Assembly (NCBI GenBank): GCA_030615025.1
Contig: JAUXAB010000005.1
Location: forward strand, 34,862 to 98,861
Direction of reading: 5' to 3'
Source of the DNA: Phycisphaerae bacterium
Lineage (GTDB): Bacteria > Planctomycetota > Phycisphaerae > Sedimentisphaerales > Anaerobacaceae
DNA length: 64,000 nucleotides
Below are positions 28,238-37,010 of the stretch, piece after piece. The position numbers were made by a program, and so were the translations under genes. Within the stretch, counting starts at the first letter, position 1, and every line of letters begins with the position of its first letter. Under the pieces are notes generated by a model. It saw only the letters and a program-made list of their open reading frames with translations, had not been told where the DNA came from and did not search any database.

Positions 28238-28966
28238 CTAACTTTCTATCGTTTCAGTCTTACTGACATTGCCATGCAAATCGATTGTCACATCTTCAAA
28301 GGGCATTTTCACTTCACTGCGGACAATTGCTTCGCGTGCGATATGTGTCAGACCAAAACAGCAGGGCACTTCCATATGAATCACCGTCAAACTGTTGAGC
28401 TTATTGGCTTTCAATATTGCCACCAGCTTTTCAATATAAAACTCTGCATTATCCAGTTTCGGACAGCCAACAACGATACGATGCTCTTTCAAAAACTTGC
28501 TGTGAAAATTGCCCATTGCAAACGGCACACAGTCCGCCACCAGCAGCAAATCAGCACCGGCAAAATACGGGGCATGCGGTGAGACCAGCTTCAACTGAAC
28601 CGGCCAATGAGTCAGTTGCGAATGAACCACAGCAGTACCAGAGTTACCTGATTTGCCTTTTTCTCTTAGTTGCTTATCCATCGTTCCAGGGCATACAAAG
28701 TCGGTTTGCGTCTGGGCGTTTCGCTCTTTAGATAAGTGCGCCCTGGTTGCCTCTTCATCGAACTGGTCAGCTTCTCGCTTTTCAATGGTTATCGCGTCCT
28801 GGGGGCAGTGGCCGATACAGGCGCCCAGGCCATCACAGTAAACTTCACTGACCAGCTTTGCCTTACCGTCAATTATCTTTATAGCACCTTCGGCACAGGC
28901 ATTTACACACTGACCGCACCCATCACATTTTTCTTCGTCTATTTTAACTATGTTTCGCATAACCAT
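28238..28966 (-). CDS. Two-[4Fe-4S] ferredoxin-domain protein
   Basis: About 242 residues. EEKCDGCGQCVNACAEGAI and YCDGLGACIGHCPQDAI give two CxxCxxCxxxC-type clusters near the N-terminus (second: C-x4-C). The rest is an unrecognised domain with GADLLLVADCVPFAMG and HMEVPCCFGLTH, whose CC pair may bind metal. I prefer the ATG at 28966 because GAGGTG lies eight bases upstream; the first ATG (28981) overlaps the previous stop (ATGA). It probably passes electrons to a partner in the same run, e.g. the nitroreductase. Confidence 0.8.
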   Translation of the reverse strand: MVMRNIVKIDEEKCDGCGQCVNACAEGAIKIIDGKAKLVSEVYCDGLGACIGHCPQDAITIEKREADQFDEEATRAHLSKERNAQTQTDFVCPGTMDKQLREKGKSGNSGTAVVHSQLTHWPVQLKLVSPHAPYFAGADLLLVADCVPFAMGNFHSKFLKEHRIVVGCPKLDNAEFYIEKLVAILKANKLNSLTVIHMEVPCCFGLTHIAREAIVRSEVKMPFEDVTIDLHGNVSKTETIES

Positions 28967-28977
28967 CTCGAAACACC

Positions 28978-29232
28978 TCATTTTGAGCTCTTTGGTTCAT
29001 CAGCCTGACCATCGGATTTCTTCATAATACCGAGGCATTGCTCTGCATATTTGCACCACTCGGCACAGCCGAGATTTATTTTCGGATTAAGTACGAGCCG
29101 TCCGCACTTTCGGCACTTAAGTTTCGGCTCATCCTTGAAAAACTCTATGGTGTCGCCGCAGCCGGGACATTGCACTTCAAAAATGTCTTCCGGCTTCCAG
29201 AATCTTTGGTCTTGTCCTGGACATCTGACCAT
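28978..29232 (-). CDS. Small zinc-ribbon protein
   Basis: 84 residues. Cysteine pairs in VQCPGCGDTIEFF and CRKCGRLV form a zinc ribbon; LGCAEWCKYAEQCLG adds a CxxxCxxxxxC cluster. It is a conserved family seen beside similar ferredoxins; function unknown. Stop overlaps the next ATG (ATGA). Confidence 0.72.
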   Translation of the reverse strand: MVRCPGQDQRFWKPEDIFEVQCPGCGDTIEFFKDEPKLKCRKCGRLVLNPKINLGCAEWCKYAEQCLGIMKKSDGQADEPKSSK

Positions 29233-29269
29233 AAGCTATCCTCATATATTTGAAGCAAATCACTCTTAC

Positions 29270-29620
29270 TTATGCGCGAATCATCGTAAGCAGCATCTTG
29301 AATTTTTCTTCTGCGGCAACCGCGTGCGGCACATTGCCGGGCATTATAATAATCTGGCCAGCCGAAACATTTACGTCTTTGCCTCCTATGGTCAACCGCG
29401 CCACCCCGTCAATAATCTGAACAACCGCGTCATAAGGTGCTTGATGCTCACTTAACCGCTGGCCCTTATCAAACGCAAACAAAGTAATCGTGCCAACCGA
29501 TTTATCCAGTATCGTTTTGCTGACAATCGAACTGTCTGCGTATTCGACCATGTCCGCCAATCTTTGTCCTTTACCCAGGCACGCCTGCAGTACAGTTGCC
29601 TTTTTCTTCTCGTCGCTCAT
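29270..29620 (-). CDS. Small cupin-domain protein
   Basis: 116 residues, one cupin barrel: LFAFDKGQRLSEHQAPYDAV (His metal ligand) and GQIIIMPGNVPHAV (second motif). Single-domain cupins of this form often bind a metal and act as sensors or small enzymes. Its ATG overlaps the Rrf2 stop (29617-29620), so the two are translationally coupled. Confidence 0.85.
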   Translation of the reverse strand: MSDEKKKATVLQACLGKGQRLADMVEYADSSIVSKTILDKSVGTITLFAFDKGQRLSEHQAPYDAVVQIIDGVARLTIGGKDVNVSAGQIIIMPGNVPHAVAAEEKFKMLLTMIRA

Positions 29621-30072
29621 TTTTTTCTCCTCTTAAGACTCTCTGCTTTCCTTTTTCTTTTTGTGCCTTTGCCCTGCAGCAGTTCATCCAGCGTAATACC
29701 ACTTAGATATTCGTATATACATTCCTGCAGCCCAACAAGCCTTGCTCTTACTTTACAGCCCATCTGCTTTGGACAGGCGTCCACGCCCAGCAAGCATCGG
29801 TTCAAGCTTATCGGTCCTTGAATCGCTTCTACTACTTCCAATAAAGTTATCATGGATGGCTCTCTGGTCAACCGAAATCCACCTTTAGGCCCCATACAGC
29901 TTTTCACAAACTTGGCATTTTGGAGCTTCTGCATTAACTTGCAGGCTAATTGATACGAAATATCTTCTTCAACCGCTATTGTCCTGGTCGAAACGGGCTC
30001 ATTTCCGTAATGCGCGGCGAGATTCACTATCGCCCGCAACGCATAATCAGTATTTCGCCTCAAAACATCCAT
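29617..30072 (-). CDS. Rrf2-family transcriptional regulator
   Basis: 151 residues. The winged helix is at about 1-60 (YALRAIVNLAAHYGNEPVSTRTIAVEEDI). Three cysteines in CLLGVDACPKQMGC (C-x6-C-x5-C) match cluster-ligand positions of IscR/NsrR/RsrR, so a Fe-S cluster sensing iron, redox or NO is likely. A basic tail (KGTKRKRKAESLKRRKK) is unusual. It heads the nine-gene run, behind the promoter at 30136-30164, and probably controls it. Confidence 0.88.
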   Translation of the reverse strand: MDVLRRNTDYALRAIVNLAAHYGNEPVSTRTIAVEEDISYQLACKLMQKLQNAKFVKSCMGPKGGFRLTREPSMITLLEVVEAIQGPISLNRCLLGVDACPKQMGCKVRARLVGLQECIYEYLSGITLDELLQGKGTKRKRKAESLKRRKK

Positions 30073-30135
30073 CTTCGACCTTCAAAAAAAAACCGTAAAT
30101 GGGCCTTTCAGTCTCTGTATCTGCTGTATAAGACT

Positions 30136-30164
30136 ATTATAATCCTACTTATCTACATTGTCAA
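30136..30164 (-). promoter_or_regulatory. Perfect consensus sigma70-type promoter of the Rrf2 run
   Basis: On the minus strand TTGACA (30164-30159), exactly 17 bases, TATAAT (30141-30136), about 64 bases before the Rrf2 ATG. Such a strong promoter normally needs repression, fitting autoregulation by the Rrf2 protein. Confidence 0.7.
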
Positions 30165-30243
30165 AATTAAAAAAAGATTTTTTAAAAAATTTTCGGCACC
30201 GGGTAAAAAGGGTAAAATCCATCCACCCTGCGGATGTCTTTCG

Positions 30244-31998
30244 TCAGCCAGCAATGGTAACAGCACCTGTGGCAGAGATGCGAATTTGCTTTCCAAGGTC
30301 TTTGGCGGACACAAAACGGTATTCGTGTTTTTCTCTTACTATCACACTATTATTATCTACAGTTATTTTAATATCTTGTTCGGGGTCTCTTTGACGGATT
30401 ACGTTGGCCAGCAAAAAGGCCTTCTCAAGTCCGTCTCCGGTTTTGTAATTTGCCACTTCATCCGGCTGGGCAAGGTGCTTGCCATCGTAAATTGAAATAT
30501 TATTCATTTGTTCAAGCCAGGTATGTACCTCTTCGGCCGACATTGAATCTACTATTTGGATTGAGACCGGGTTGCGTTCTATCGCCGCCTTTATAAACGG
30601 GGCCCAATCACAGGTTTCCATATCACGATATGCATAAAAGGCGAGGTCGGCTGTGGAATTGCTTCCCCGCAGTTGTTGCAGATAGTCGATTATCTGTTCT
30701 CTGCTCTGGTCCACGTGGATTTGAATCGGATTAGCAGGTATAAAATTTTTGTCCAAAGCCGGCAGCTTTGCTTCTGTGTGCACAAAGTCAGCCAACTCGT
30801 CTACAAACCGCTGCGCATCAGAGATAACCGGCTCAATATATTTTCTTAAGGCCGTTCTGCCTTGCGAATTCCTCACGTCGACCTTTTGCTTTTTTATAAA
30901 CTCTTCAAGCTCATCGCAGCGAATTCTGCCTGGCAGTTGATACGGGACAAAATCCTCATCCGAAACCTCGGCAAGTAATTTTTCATGTGTTCTGTCGGCT
31001 ATTCTGTAATTACTGCTGTGCTCATAATGAAACAGGACTTCAGCCTCTAAGAATTGTGCCTGTCCACGGCACTCGCGACAGACCTGAAAGAATTTTTGAT
31101 AGTCTCGATTGGAACGCAAGAAACTTGCAAAGACCGATAGCGTCAATTCTGTTGACAGATATGAACCAAGCTGCCTGGTAAAGTGCTGGTAAGCTTTTCT
31201 ATCTATCGTTGCATCGTCATACATACAATGCACATAGCCGGACGAGTGCGCTATGATTGTAACGTTTTCATTTCGCAGCGCCCGCTGGGCTTTGTTGGAG
31301 ATAGCGGTGCCATTAAACCACATCGTTTTCGTAACGAGCCTTCTATTGTTGGTCAGAACCCCATCCTGTATATCGATGAAATTTTGCGAGTGAAGGGGGG
31401 TAAGTATCATATAGATATCTTCCAGAGGGACTCCGCATACGATAAACGCAGCCGCTACATATAAAGCTGCTAATGAAATGCACTCTCCCGCCCGCTTTGT
31501 GTAACCAGTTTTGTGCCGAAAAGCATCCATCGCCTCGACGGTTTCCGTCTTCCAGTATGGAATGATGTCACTATCATATTTATCCAGCCCAAAGTGCCTG
31601 CGGATATCCACATCGAAGTAATACTTGTCTCCGTGATAGCCGAACAGCGCGTTGCTTTTGGCGATATCATCGGACGAAATAAACTTCTCAAAGCGCTTTA
31701 GCTCTTTGGCCTTGCTGGTAAGGCCCCACGTTTCGAGGTCAAGATTAAACTCATACTCATCCATTACGAATTGTTTGAGCCGCATCAATTTTTTGTAGCT
31801 GCTTTTGCCCTCCAGTTTTTTGAAACATTCCATCTGGCGCCACTGCCAGATAATCGGGCTCATAATATCAGCCAGAACAAGGCTGTACATCAGTTCCGGA
31901 AACACAAAGATTTCCATATCCGAAAGCGTTATCGCCGAGGTGTATTTTTCCAGTTGCTCTGAATTCATTTTCTGTTGGCCCCAATTACTGTTTGACAT
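30244..31998 (-). CDS. Unrecognised protein with transglutaminase-like core
   Basis: 584 residues; I do not recognise the family. Residues 168-220 look like a transglutaminase core: C173 in AGECISLAALYVAAAFIVCG, then H203 thirty residues on, with a DG turn nine and ten residues after it and N218 fifteen after it, the usual place of the third triad member. No signal peptide; the rest is mixed helix with no repeats. An ATG at 31968 is an alternative start. It lies between the Rrf2 run and the arsenic operon, same strand, in its own unit (171 bases from Rrf2). It may be a cysteine protease or a non-catalytic TG fold. Confidence 0.55.
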   Translation of the reverse strand: MSNSNWGQQKMNSEQLEKYTSAITLSDMEIFVFPELMYSLVLADIMSPIIWQWRQMECFKKLEGKSSYKKLMRLKQFVMDEYEFNLDLETWGLTSKAKELKRFEKFISSDDIAKSNALFGYHGDKYYFDVDIRRHFGLDKYDSDIIPYWKTETVEAMDAFRHKTGYTKRAGECISLAALYVAAAFIVCGVPLEDIYMILTPLHSQNFIDIQDGVLTNNRRLVTKTMWFNGTAISNKAQRALRNENVTIIAHSSGYVHCMYDDATIDRKAYQHFTRQLGSYLSTELTLSVFASFLRSNRDYQKFFQVCRECRGQAQFLEAEVLFHYEHSSNYRIADRTHEKLLAEVSDEDFVPYQLPGRIRCDELEEFIKKQKVDVRNSQGRTALRKYIEPVISDAQRFVDELADFVHTEAKLPALDKNFIPANPIQIHVDQSREQIIDYLQQLRGSNSTADLAFYAYRDMETCDWAPFIKAAIERNPVSIQIVDSMSAEEVHTWLEQMNNISIYDGKHLAQPDEVANYKTGDGLEKAFLLANVIRQRDPEQDIKITVDNNSVIVREKHEYRFVSAKDLGKQIRISATGAVTIAG

Positions 31999-32083
31999 AA
32001 ACTAAGAAATGTATTTTAGACCTCGGCATACAAATTGCAAAGCCAAAATTTCCCCCGTGGATGTTGGAGTTGCGCTGTTTATG

Positions 32084-33265
32084 TCAGCGCTCGAACCAGC
32101 TTTGAGTTCGCAGACATATCTTAACAAGCATAAGCATTACAGGCACCTCAATCAACACTCCTACAACAGTTGCCAGCGCAGCGCCGGAAGACAGACCAAA
32201 GAGCATTGTCGAGGTGGCAATAGCGACCTCGAAATGATTGGATGCTCCTATCATTGCCGATGGTGCGGCATCCGCATACCTCAATCTAAGAACCTTGCTG
32301 AGAGCATAGCCGAGCCAGAAAATCACATTAGTCTGAATGAAAAGCGGAATCGCAATCCATAGAATTGTCAGGGGATTTGAAAGAATCATATCGCCTTTGA
32401 AGGAAAAAAGCAACACGAGGGTCACAAGAAGAGCAATAATCGTAATTGGCGTGAGGAAATGCAGGAACTTCTGGTCGAACCACTCCCTGCCCTTGGCGGA
32501 GATGATCCACTTGCGGGACAGGTAACCAGCTAATAGCGGCAAAGCGACATATATGGCAATCGATAATAACAGCGCCTGCCAGGGGACAGGGAGTCTTCCC
32601 ACACCAAGTAAAAAACCGCCCAGCGGCCCATAAAGGGCCAGCATAGTCAAAGAATTGATTGCGACCATTACCAGCGTGTGGCCATCGTTGCCTTTAGCAA
32701 GATAGCCCCAGACCAGAACCATCGCGGTACAGGGCGCAATTCCAAGAAGAATACAGCCCCAGAGGTAGCTGCGCCAAAGCGGCACTTCGAGCATCCTGAC
32801 ACCTTCAACAAGTACAACCTTTCCGGCACCGTGTGTTGCTCCCACATCGAGGTTCAGACCAAAGGGAATCTTGACATAATCAATGGCATCCGGCCCTATG
32901 AAACCGTAAAATAATGTGCCCAGAAAAAATACGGCGATGGCATACATTGTAAAAGGTTTAATCGCCCAGTTGACAAAGAGGGTCAAGCCGACCGGCTTTA
33001 TGCTTTTACCCGCTTTTAGAACCTCGGCGAAGTCAATCTTCACCATAATCGGATACATCATAAAAAACAGACAAACTGCAATAGGTATCGAAACAACAGG
33101 GGCGTTGCCAACATAGATCGCTATACCATCGAGGAATTTCGCAAACTGGGGAGCAGCTTTGCCTAAAATAATGCCTCCGGCAATGCAAAGGAGCACCCAG
33201 ATCGTGAGGTATTTCTCAAAAACATTTAAACCCTTGGCCTGTTCCGTGACATTCCTTGTCTCCAC
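32084..33265 (-). CDS. acr3: Arsenite efflux permease Acr3
   Basis: 393 residues, ten predicted helices. The conserved Cys that binds As(III) is in [30 protein letters not shown] and [17 protein letters not shown] are the other BASS/Acr3 signatures. It exports arsenite using the proton gradient. It is the last gene of the arsenic operon. A 6-bp hairpin (GCGCTG/CAGCGC, 32072-32090) spans its stop codon. Confidence 0.93.
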   Translation of the reverse strand: METRNVTEQAKGLNVFEKYLTIWVLLCIAGGIILGKAAPQFAKFLDGIAIYVGNAPVVSIPIAVCLFFMMYPIMVKIDFAEVLKAGKSIKPVGLTLFVNWAIKPFTMYAIAVFFLGTLFYGFIGPDAIDYVKIPFGLNLDVGATHGAGKVVLVEGVRMLEVPLWRSYLWGCILLGIAPCTAMVLVWGYLAKGNDGHTLVMVAINSLTMLALYGPLGGFLLGVGRLPVPWQALLLSIAIYVALPLLAGYLSRKWIISAKGREWFDQKFLHFLTPITIIALLVTLVLLFSFKGDMILSNPLTILWIAIPLFIQTNVIFWLGYALSKVLRLRYADAAPSAMIGASNHFEVAIATSTMLFGLSSGAALATVVGVLIEVPVMLMLVKICLRTQSWFER

Positions 33266-33296
33266 TAATCTTACTCCTTAATAATAATTTTTCGAC

Positions 33297-33503
33297 TCAT
33301 CTAATTATCTCTGAAACAAGCCCGTCCATCTGGTCAGCAGCGCCTTTTCTTACCATTTTGCCGACCTCTATTGCCTGTTGGATTTCTTTTTCATCAATTG
33401 CCATTTCGCGAGCTTTGTTCACATGATACTTTACACACGGGTGACAATTAGCGGAAACAGATGCACCAATGGCAATCAATTCTTTTATTTTTGGGTCAAT
33501 CAT
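33297..33503 (-). CDS. AhpD-like (carboxymuconolactone decarboxylase family) small protein
   Basis: 68 residues, one CMD/AhpD helical unit with a CHPC redox motif (SANCHPCVKYHVNKA). The ATG at 33503 follows AGGATTGATA; the two codons before it start with TTG. Small AhpD-like proteins occur in many ars clusters, where they may help keep thiols reduced or oxidise arsenicals; unproven. Confidence 0.82.
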   Translation of the reverse strand: MIDPKIKELIAIGASVSANCHPCVKYHVNKAREMAIDEKEIQQAIEVGKMVRKGAADQMDGLVSEIIR

Positions 33504-33526
33504 TATCAATCCTTTTTGCGAAAACT

Positions 33527-34378
33527 TTATTTTCTTTTCAAAGCAGTAATGTCCATGCTTACCACATAGTCACTGAGTTTTTTGCCTTTGGGAAGAGTTT
33601 CACTGATAGCTTTGTAAAGCTGGTCATTGCATCCATCCATGATGTCCATATTATATGATTTGCGTATAAGTTTAATATTGACAAGCCCAGCCGATTTAAT
33701 CATTGCTTCTGTCTCATTTACCAGTGCAGCGCCCGATATACAGCCGACCAAAGCAGCAGCCGATTGCTTTACTTTTTCCGGTAGCGGCTCCAGCAGCGCC
33801 ATATCAGAGACGCAAACCCGTCCGCCTGGCTTTAGAACTCTTGCAATCTCTCGCCAGACCTGGGATTTATCGGGAGAAAGATTTATAACGCAGTTGGAAA
33901 TAACCACATCCATAGTTTCATCTTCGATAGGCAGATGCTCGATTTCACCCAGACGAAACTCAACGTTTGAAAGGCCTGTTTTTTCAGTAAACCTTTTGAT
34001 GCTGTTTCGGGCCTTGGTTATCATCTCAGGTGTCATATCAGTGCCAATTACAAATCCATCCTTACCGACCTTTTGGGCAGCAATAAAAACGTCAAAGCCG
34101 CCGCCACTTCCAAGGTCTAAAACAAACTCACCCTGTTTTAATCCAGCTAAAGCGGTTGGATTTCCGCAGGACAGGCCCATATTAGCACCGTCAGGCAGTA
34201 TAGATAAATCCTCCTGCGAATATCCAATGCCCCTTGCCAGGTCGGTGGGGGAGTAGGAACCACAGCACGAAGATGAAGCCTCGCAGCAGGAACCATCTGT
34301 TTTTGCAATTTCTGAGTATTCTTTTCTGACAGATTCTCGAATATTCTCACCTTCTTCAATATCAACTTGTTTTGCCAT
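33527..34378 (-). CDS. arsM: Arsenite S-adenosylmethionine methyltransferase
   Basis: About 283 residues. SAM motif VLDLGSGGGFDVFIAAQKVG; As(III)-binding cysteines in GANMGLSCGNP, ISNCVINLSPDK and ALVGCISGA, as in ArsM/AS3MT. The N-terminus has two Cys pairs (GSCCEASSSCCGSYS) that may also bind As(III). It methylates arsenite stepwise. I chose the ATG at 34378 (GGGAATGTTA upstream). Confidence 0.93.
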   Translation of the reverse strand: MAKQVDIEEGENIRESVRKEYSEIAKTDGSCCEASSSCCGSYSPTDLARGIGYSQEDLSILPDGANMGLSCGNPTALAGLKQGEFVLDLGSGGGFDVFIAAQKVGKDGFVIGTDMTPEMITKARNSIKRFTEKTGLSNVEFRLGEIEHLPIEDETMDVVISNCVINLSPDKSQVWREIARVLKPGGRVCVSDMALLEPLPEKVKQSAAALVGCISGAALVNETEAMIKSAGLVNIKLIRKSYNMDIMDGCNDQLYKAISETLPKGKKLSDYVVSMDITALKRK

Positions 34379-34414
34379 TAACATTCCCTTTTATAAAAAG
34401 AATAATGATTTATT

Positions 34415-34861
34415 CTATGCGCCTTCTTTGCCTGTGAGATTATCAGGCATTTTTTCTACAAAGGCCTTTATTTGGTCACGAACCCTTCGAAATACTGCCA
34501 TAATCTCTTTTTCGCTGCCGGTCGCGAAATAAGGGTCGTCAAATGATTTGTGGACGTGTTTTGTTCGGCCGCCAAACATCGGACACTGCTGCCTGGCATT
34601 ATCACAAACCGTAACGACATAATCAAAGTTGATACCCACAAGCTCATCGACGCCCCTGGATGTCTGAGCCGAAATGTCAACGCCTGCTTCGGCCATCACT
34701 TTTATTGTCCTGGAGTTAACTCCAATTGGTCGGATTCCCGCAGAGTACGCCTCAATAACATCAGACTTCAAGTGTCCGGCCCAGCCTTCTGCAATCTGGC
34801 TCCGGCACGAATTACCCGTACAAAGAAACAGCACCTTTATCCTGTCTTTAGATTCAGACAT
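34415..34861 (-). CDS. arsC: Arsenate reductase, thioredoxin-coupled type
   Basis: 148 residues. The P-loop VLFLCTGNSCRSQIAEG (C14, C19) is that of low-molecular-weight phosphatase-like ArsC; the relay cysteines are C86 and C93 (VCDNARQQCP). It reduces arsenate to arsenite for export or methylation, recycled by thioredoxin, plausibly in the cytoplasm beside the CcdA-like gene. Confidence 0.94.
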   Translation of the reverse strand: MSESKDRIKVLFLCTGNSCRSQIAEGWAGHLKSDVIEAYSAGIRPIGVNSRTIKVMAEAGVDISAQTSRGVDELVGINFDYVVTVCDNARQQCPMFGGRTKHVHKSFDDPYFATGSEKEIMAVFRRVRDQIKAFVEKMPDNLTGKEGA

Positions 34862-34935
34862 AACTGCTCTTTATCCTTTTAAGTTGACCTCGTTATTACA
34901 GACCTTTTTTATAACAAGAACTACTGTTTTCTCGA

Positions 34936-35658
34936 TCAACTTTGGAATGTTGCCAGGAAATAAAAGCCGGCGAGAATAAGCAGAACTCCAGCTATGATTC
35001 TTATGGCAGTATCGGCTTTCTTTGCCTTAATTGCCGATTTACCAAAGGAGACTCCCAAGATTATTGCAGCCAGGGGCAAGCTGAAGCCGATCGCGTAGGC
35101 GATAAGTATGGCTATCGTCCAGAAGGTGTAGCCCTGCAGGATGGCTACTCCCAACACGATTAAAATTCCCGGATTGCAGGGCAAGGAGCACACGCCGACG
35201 CCCCCTCCCACAACGAGACCGAACAACGCCGCACCAAAGAAACCTTTCGGCTGGGACTTGTCCTGGGACGGTCTTATCTGGGGCAGCTTAAATGGTAATA
35301 ATTTAAGTGCAGCAAGACCAACGAAGATCGCGATAAGTCCGGCAAAAAGCTTCCAGTATTTACCTAACGTAGTTTGAGCGACCTCGCCTATAAAGCCAGC
35401 CACACCTCCAAGAATGACAGTCGCGATAATTGTACCAAGCATGAAAAAAAGTGCGGCAAGCAGACTTGCCCGACGGTTATCATCCTTTCGCGTGCCCGAA
35501 TACCCGGCTATGGCCCCCAATATCGGGAGAGTGCAGCAGGCACATGCTATTGAGCTAAACAGCCCGAGGAGAAATACGAAAGGCAGTGCCGCAGGACCGA
35601 TTCCGGTTTGCTCAAGTACGGTCTTAACCCATTCTATTATCGACTGGAGCCATTCCAC
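34936..35658 (-). CDS. CcdA/DsbD-like membrane thiol transporter (ArsG-like)
   Basis: 240 residues, six membrane helices. Two cysteine regions, SSIACACCTLPILGAI and GVCSLPCNPGILIV, are the paired redox cysteines of CcdA/DsbD-beta. In arsenic clusters a related permease (ArsG) exports aromatic arsenicals; moving electrons to an outer thioredoxin-like partner is the other option. It directly follows the Cys-rich anchored protein (19-base gap), a likely partner. Confidence 0.82.
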   Translation of the reverse strand: MEWLQSIIEWVKTVLEQTGIGPAALPFVFLLGLFSSIACACCTLPILGAIAGYSGTRKDDNRRASLLAALFFMLGTIIATVILGGVAGFIGEVAQTTLGKYWKLFAGLIAIFVGLAALKLLPFKLPQIRPSQDKSQPKGFFGAALFGLVVGGGVGVCSLPCNPGILIVLGVAILQGYTFWTIAILIAYAIGFSLPLAAIILGVSFGKSAIKAKKADTAIRIIAGVLLILAGFYFLATFQS

Positions 35659-35677
35659 CGTTTTCTACACCCTGTAA

Positions 35678-36460
35678 CTATTTAGGACGTAAAGGACCAC
35701 AAGCTGAAGAATCAGCACCTGGCGGACAACAACCTGAGGTTGGTCTTGAGGCCGTCACAAATGCCTGAATGAGCTTCGTCTTGGTGATCTGGCCGGTAAC
35801 ACCGCTCATCCCGCGACCTTTTACCATAGCAAGCACGCAGGGAACGGGAAACTGCCTTACTAACTGCGTATAATTAGGTGCGTCTTTTTTAAGTGTGAAA
35901 GCCGAGATGCGAGTTCCACTGGACTGGATTTTCCTGGCGGCTGCTTCGATCTCGCTGGTAACAGGCTGCATGTCCTGTCGGTCCTCGGCCGCAAGAAGGA
36001 TAAAGACTGCGTCAGTGTCTGTCGCCACCTTGTTGAGAGAAGCAAGGGAATCGAGGGGCTTACCCCACAGCCTTGGCTCAGGATCACCGGATACCGGCAC
36101 CTTTGTTGTGGGTGTCACTGTGGAAGGACTGTCTGTGCCGACTTTGGACTTGTCGAGGGTCTCCACCTTTACCGCAGCGTTTGATGGCGAAAGAGTATCC
36201 GACTTAACCTCGGGCTGGATTGTGGCAAACAACTGTTGCGTCTGGTCAGTCGTCGAATCTGACTTGTTAATAATTGAACGTGCCAAAACTACGCCTGCTG
36301 CAACCACAATAATAAGAAATACCAGCATCTTCCAACTTTTCCCACCGCTGCTGGAATCGGGTGAACAACAATCTCCGCTGCCGGATGCTGTTGAACAACA
36401 CGCCTGCGCGTCGTTCGGATTTTCCTGCCCGGCTTCATCAGTATTATCATTCTCAGCCAT
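35678..36460 (-). CDS. Cys-pair-rich, membrane-anchored thioredoxin-like protein of the arsenic operon
   Basis: 260 residues. The cytosolic N-tail has two Cys pairs (AQACCSTASGSGDCCSPDSS). One helix follows (about 46-64), then a Ser/Thr/Lys linker and an outer domain with a thioredoxin-like pattern (AVFILLAAEDRQDMQPVTSE, RQFPVPCVLAMVKGRG) but no CxxC at the expected place. The C-tail is again Cys-rich (SGCCPPGADSSACGP). Adjacent Cys pairs suit As(III) binding. Similar ArsE/ArsF-type proteins exist beside ArsG, but I cannot assign this to them. Confidence 0.65.
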   Translation of the reverse strand: MAENDNTDEAGQENPNDAQACCSTASGSGDCCSPDSSSGGKSWKMLVFLIIVVAAGVVLARSIINKSDSTTDQTQQLFATIQPEVKSDTLSPSNAAVKVETLDKSKVGTDSPSTVTPTTKVPVSGDPEPRLWGKPLDSLASLNKVATDTDAVFILLAAEDRQDMQPVTSEIEAAARKIQSSGTRISAFTLKKDAPNYTQLVRQFPVPCVLAMVKGRGMSGVTGQITKTKLIQAFVTASRPTSGCCPPGADSSACGPLRPK

Positions 36461-36487
36461 TCTATTTTCCTTTCGAAAGTTTTCCGT

Positions 36488-36895
36488 TTATTTCCCACAG
36501 AGAGTGGTTGATTTATTATTATTCTTTAGTTTCGGCTTTTTGTAGCAATCACACAGCTCATCTTTGTCTATTTTACAAACACGCTTAACCTGCCTGGCAT
36601 CTATAAGTATCTGTTTGTCCTTAGCAAGGCTATTTTGGACCCATCGAATAGCTTGCAGGACACCATCAGATGCATCGCCATCAGCCAGCCGATAATACAT
36701 CCATCTGCCATCTTTACGGCTTTCAACCAATCTTGCCTGACGCAGAATGGACATATGCTTAGAAACAGTGGACGGAGCAAGTCTCAGCATTTCAATGAGC
36801 TGGCATACGCAAAGCTCGCCTTTGCATAACATCATCAGTGCCCGAACCCTGTTTTCGTCAGACAAAGCCTTGGTAATATTTATAAAATCATACAT
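36488..36895 (-). CDS. arsR: ArsR-family arsenic-responsive repressor
   Basis: 135 residues. A winged helix (ALSDENRVRALMML ... STVSKHMSILRQARLV) carries the metal site ELCVCQL (C29, C31), with C24 nearby, the classic As(III) sensor. A Cys-rich tail (VCKIDKDELCDCYKK) is extra. It would release DNA on binding As(III), turning on the operon. Its promoter and operator are at 36908-36956. Confidence 0.93.
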   Translation of the reverse strand: MYDFINITKALSDENRVRALMMLCKGELCVCQLIEMLRLAPSTVSKHMSILRQARLVESRKDGRWMYYRLADGDASDGVLQAIRWVQNSLAKDKQILIDARQVKRVCKIDKDELCDCYKKPKLKNNNKSTTLCGK

Positions 36896-36907
36896 TTAGA
36901 CATCCCT

Positions 36908-36933
36908 TATACTTCGTCATATAACGAATTATA
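36908..36933. promoter_or_regulatory. Likely ArsR operator
   Basis: A 26-bp inverted repeat: TATACTTCGT (36908-36917), CATATA, ACGAATTATA (36924-36933), arms matching at nine of ten positions. It overlaps the -10 of the arsR promoter, the expected position for repression. Confidence 0.65.
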
Positions 36934-36956
36934 CCAAACGCTTTTCTTCTTTGCAA
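36928..36956 (-). promoter_or_regulatory. Arsenic operon promoter
   Basis: Minus strand TTGCAA (36956-36951), 17 bases, TATAAT (36933-36928), about 33 bases before the arsR ATG. Confidence 0.65.
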
Positions 36957-37010
36957 TAGATTTTTTATAGAAAAATCACCCGGGATGATTAATTTTTGGC
37001 CTTACAGCCT

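Noticed and set aside
29950..30495. + strand frame over the Rrf2 promoter
   Set aside because: Overlaps a consensus minus-strand promoter and two minus-strand genes; no ribosome site or motif.
32072..32090. Terminator for the arsenic operon
   Set aside because: 6-bp stem overlapping the stop codon, no T-run.
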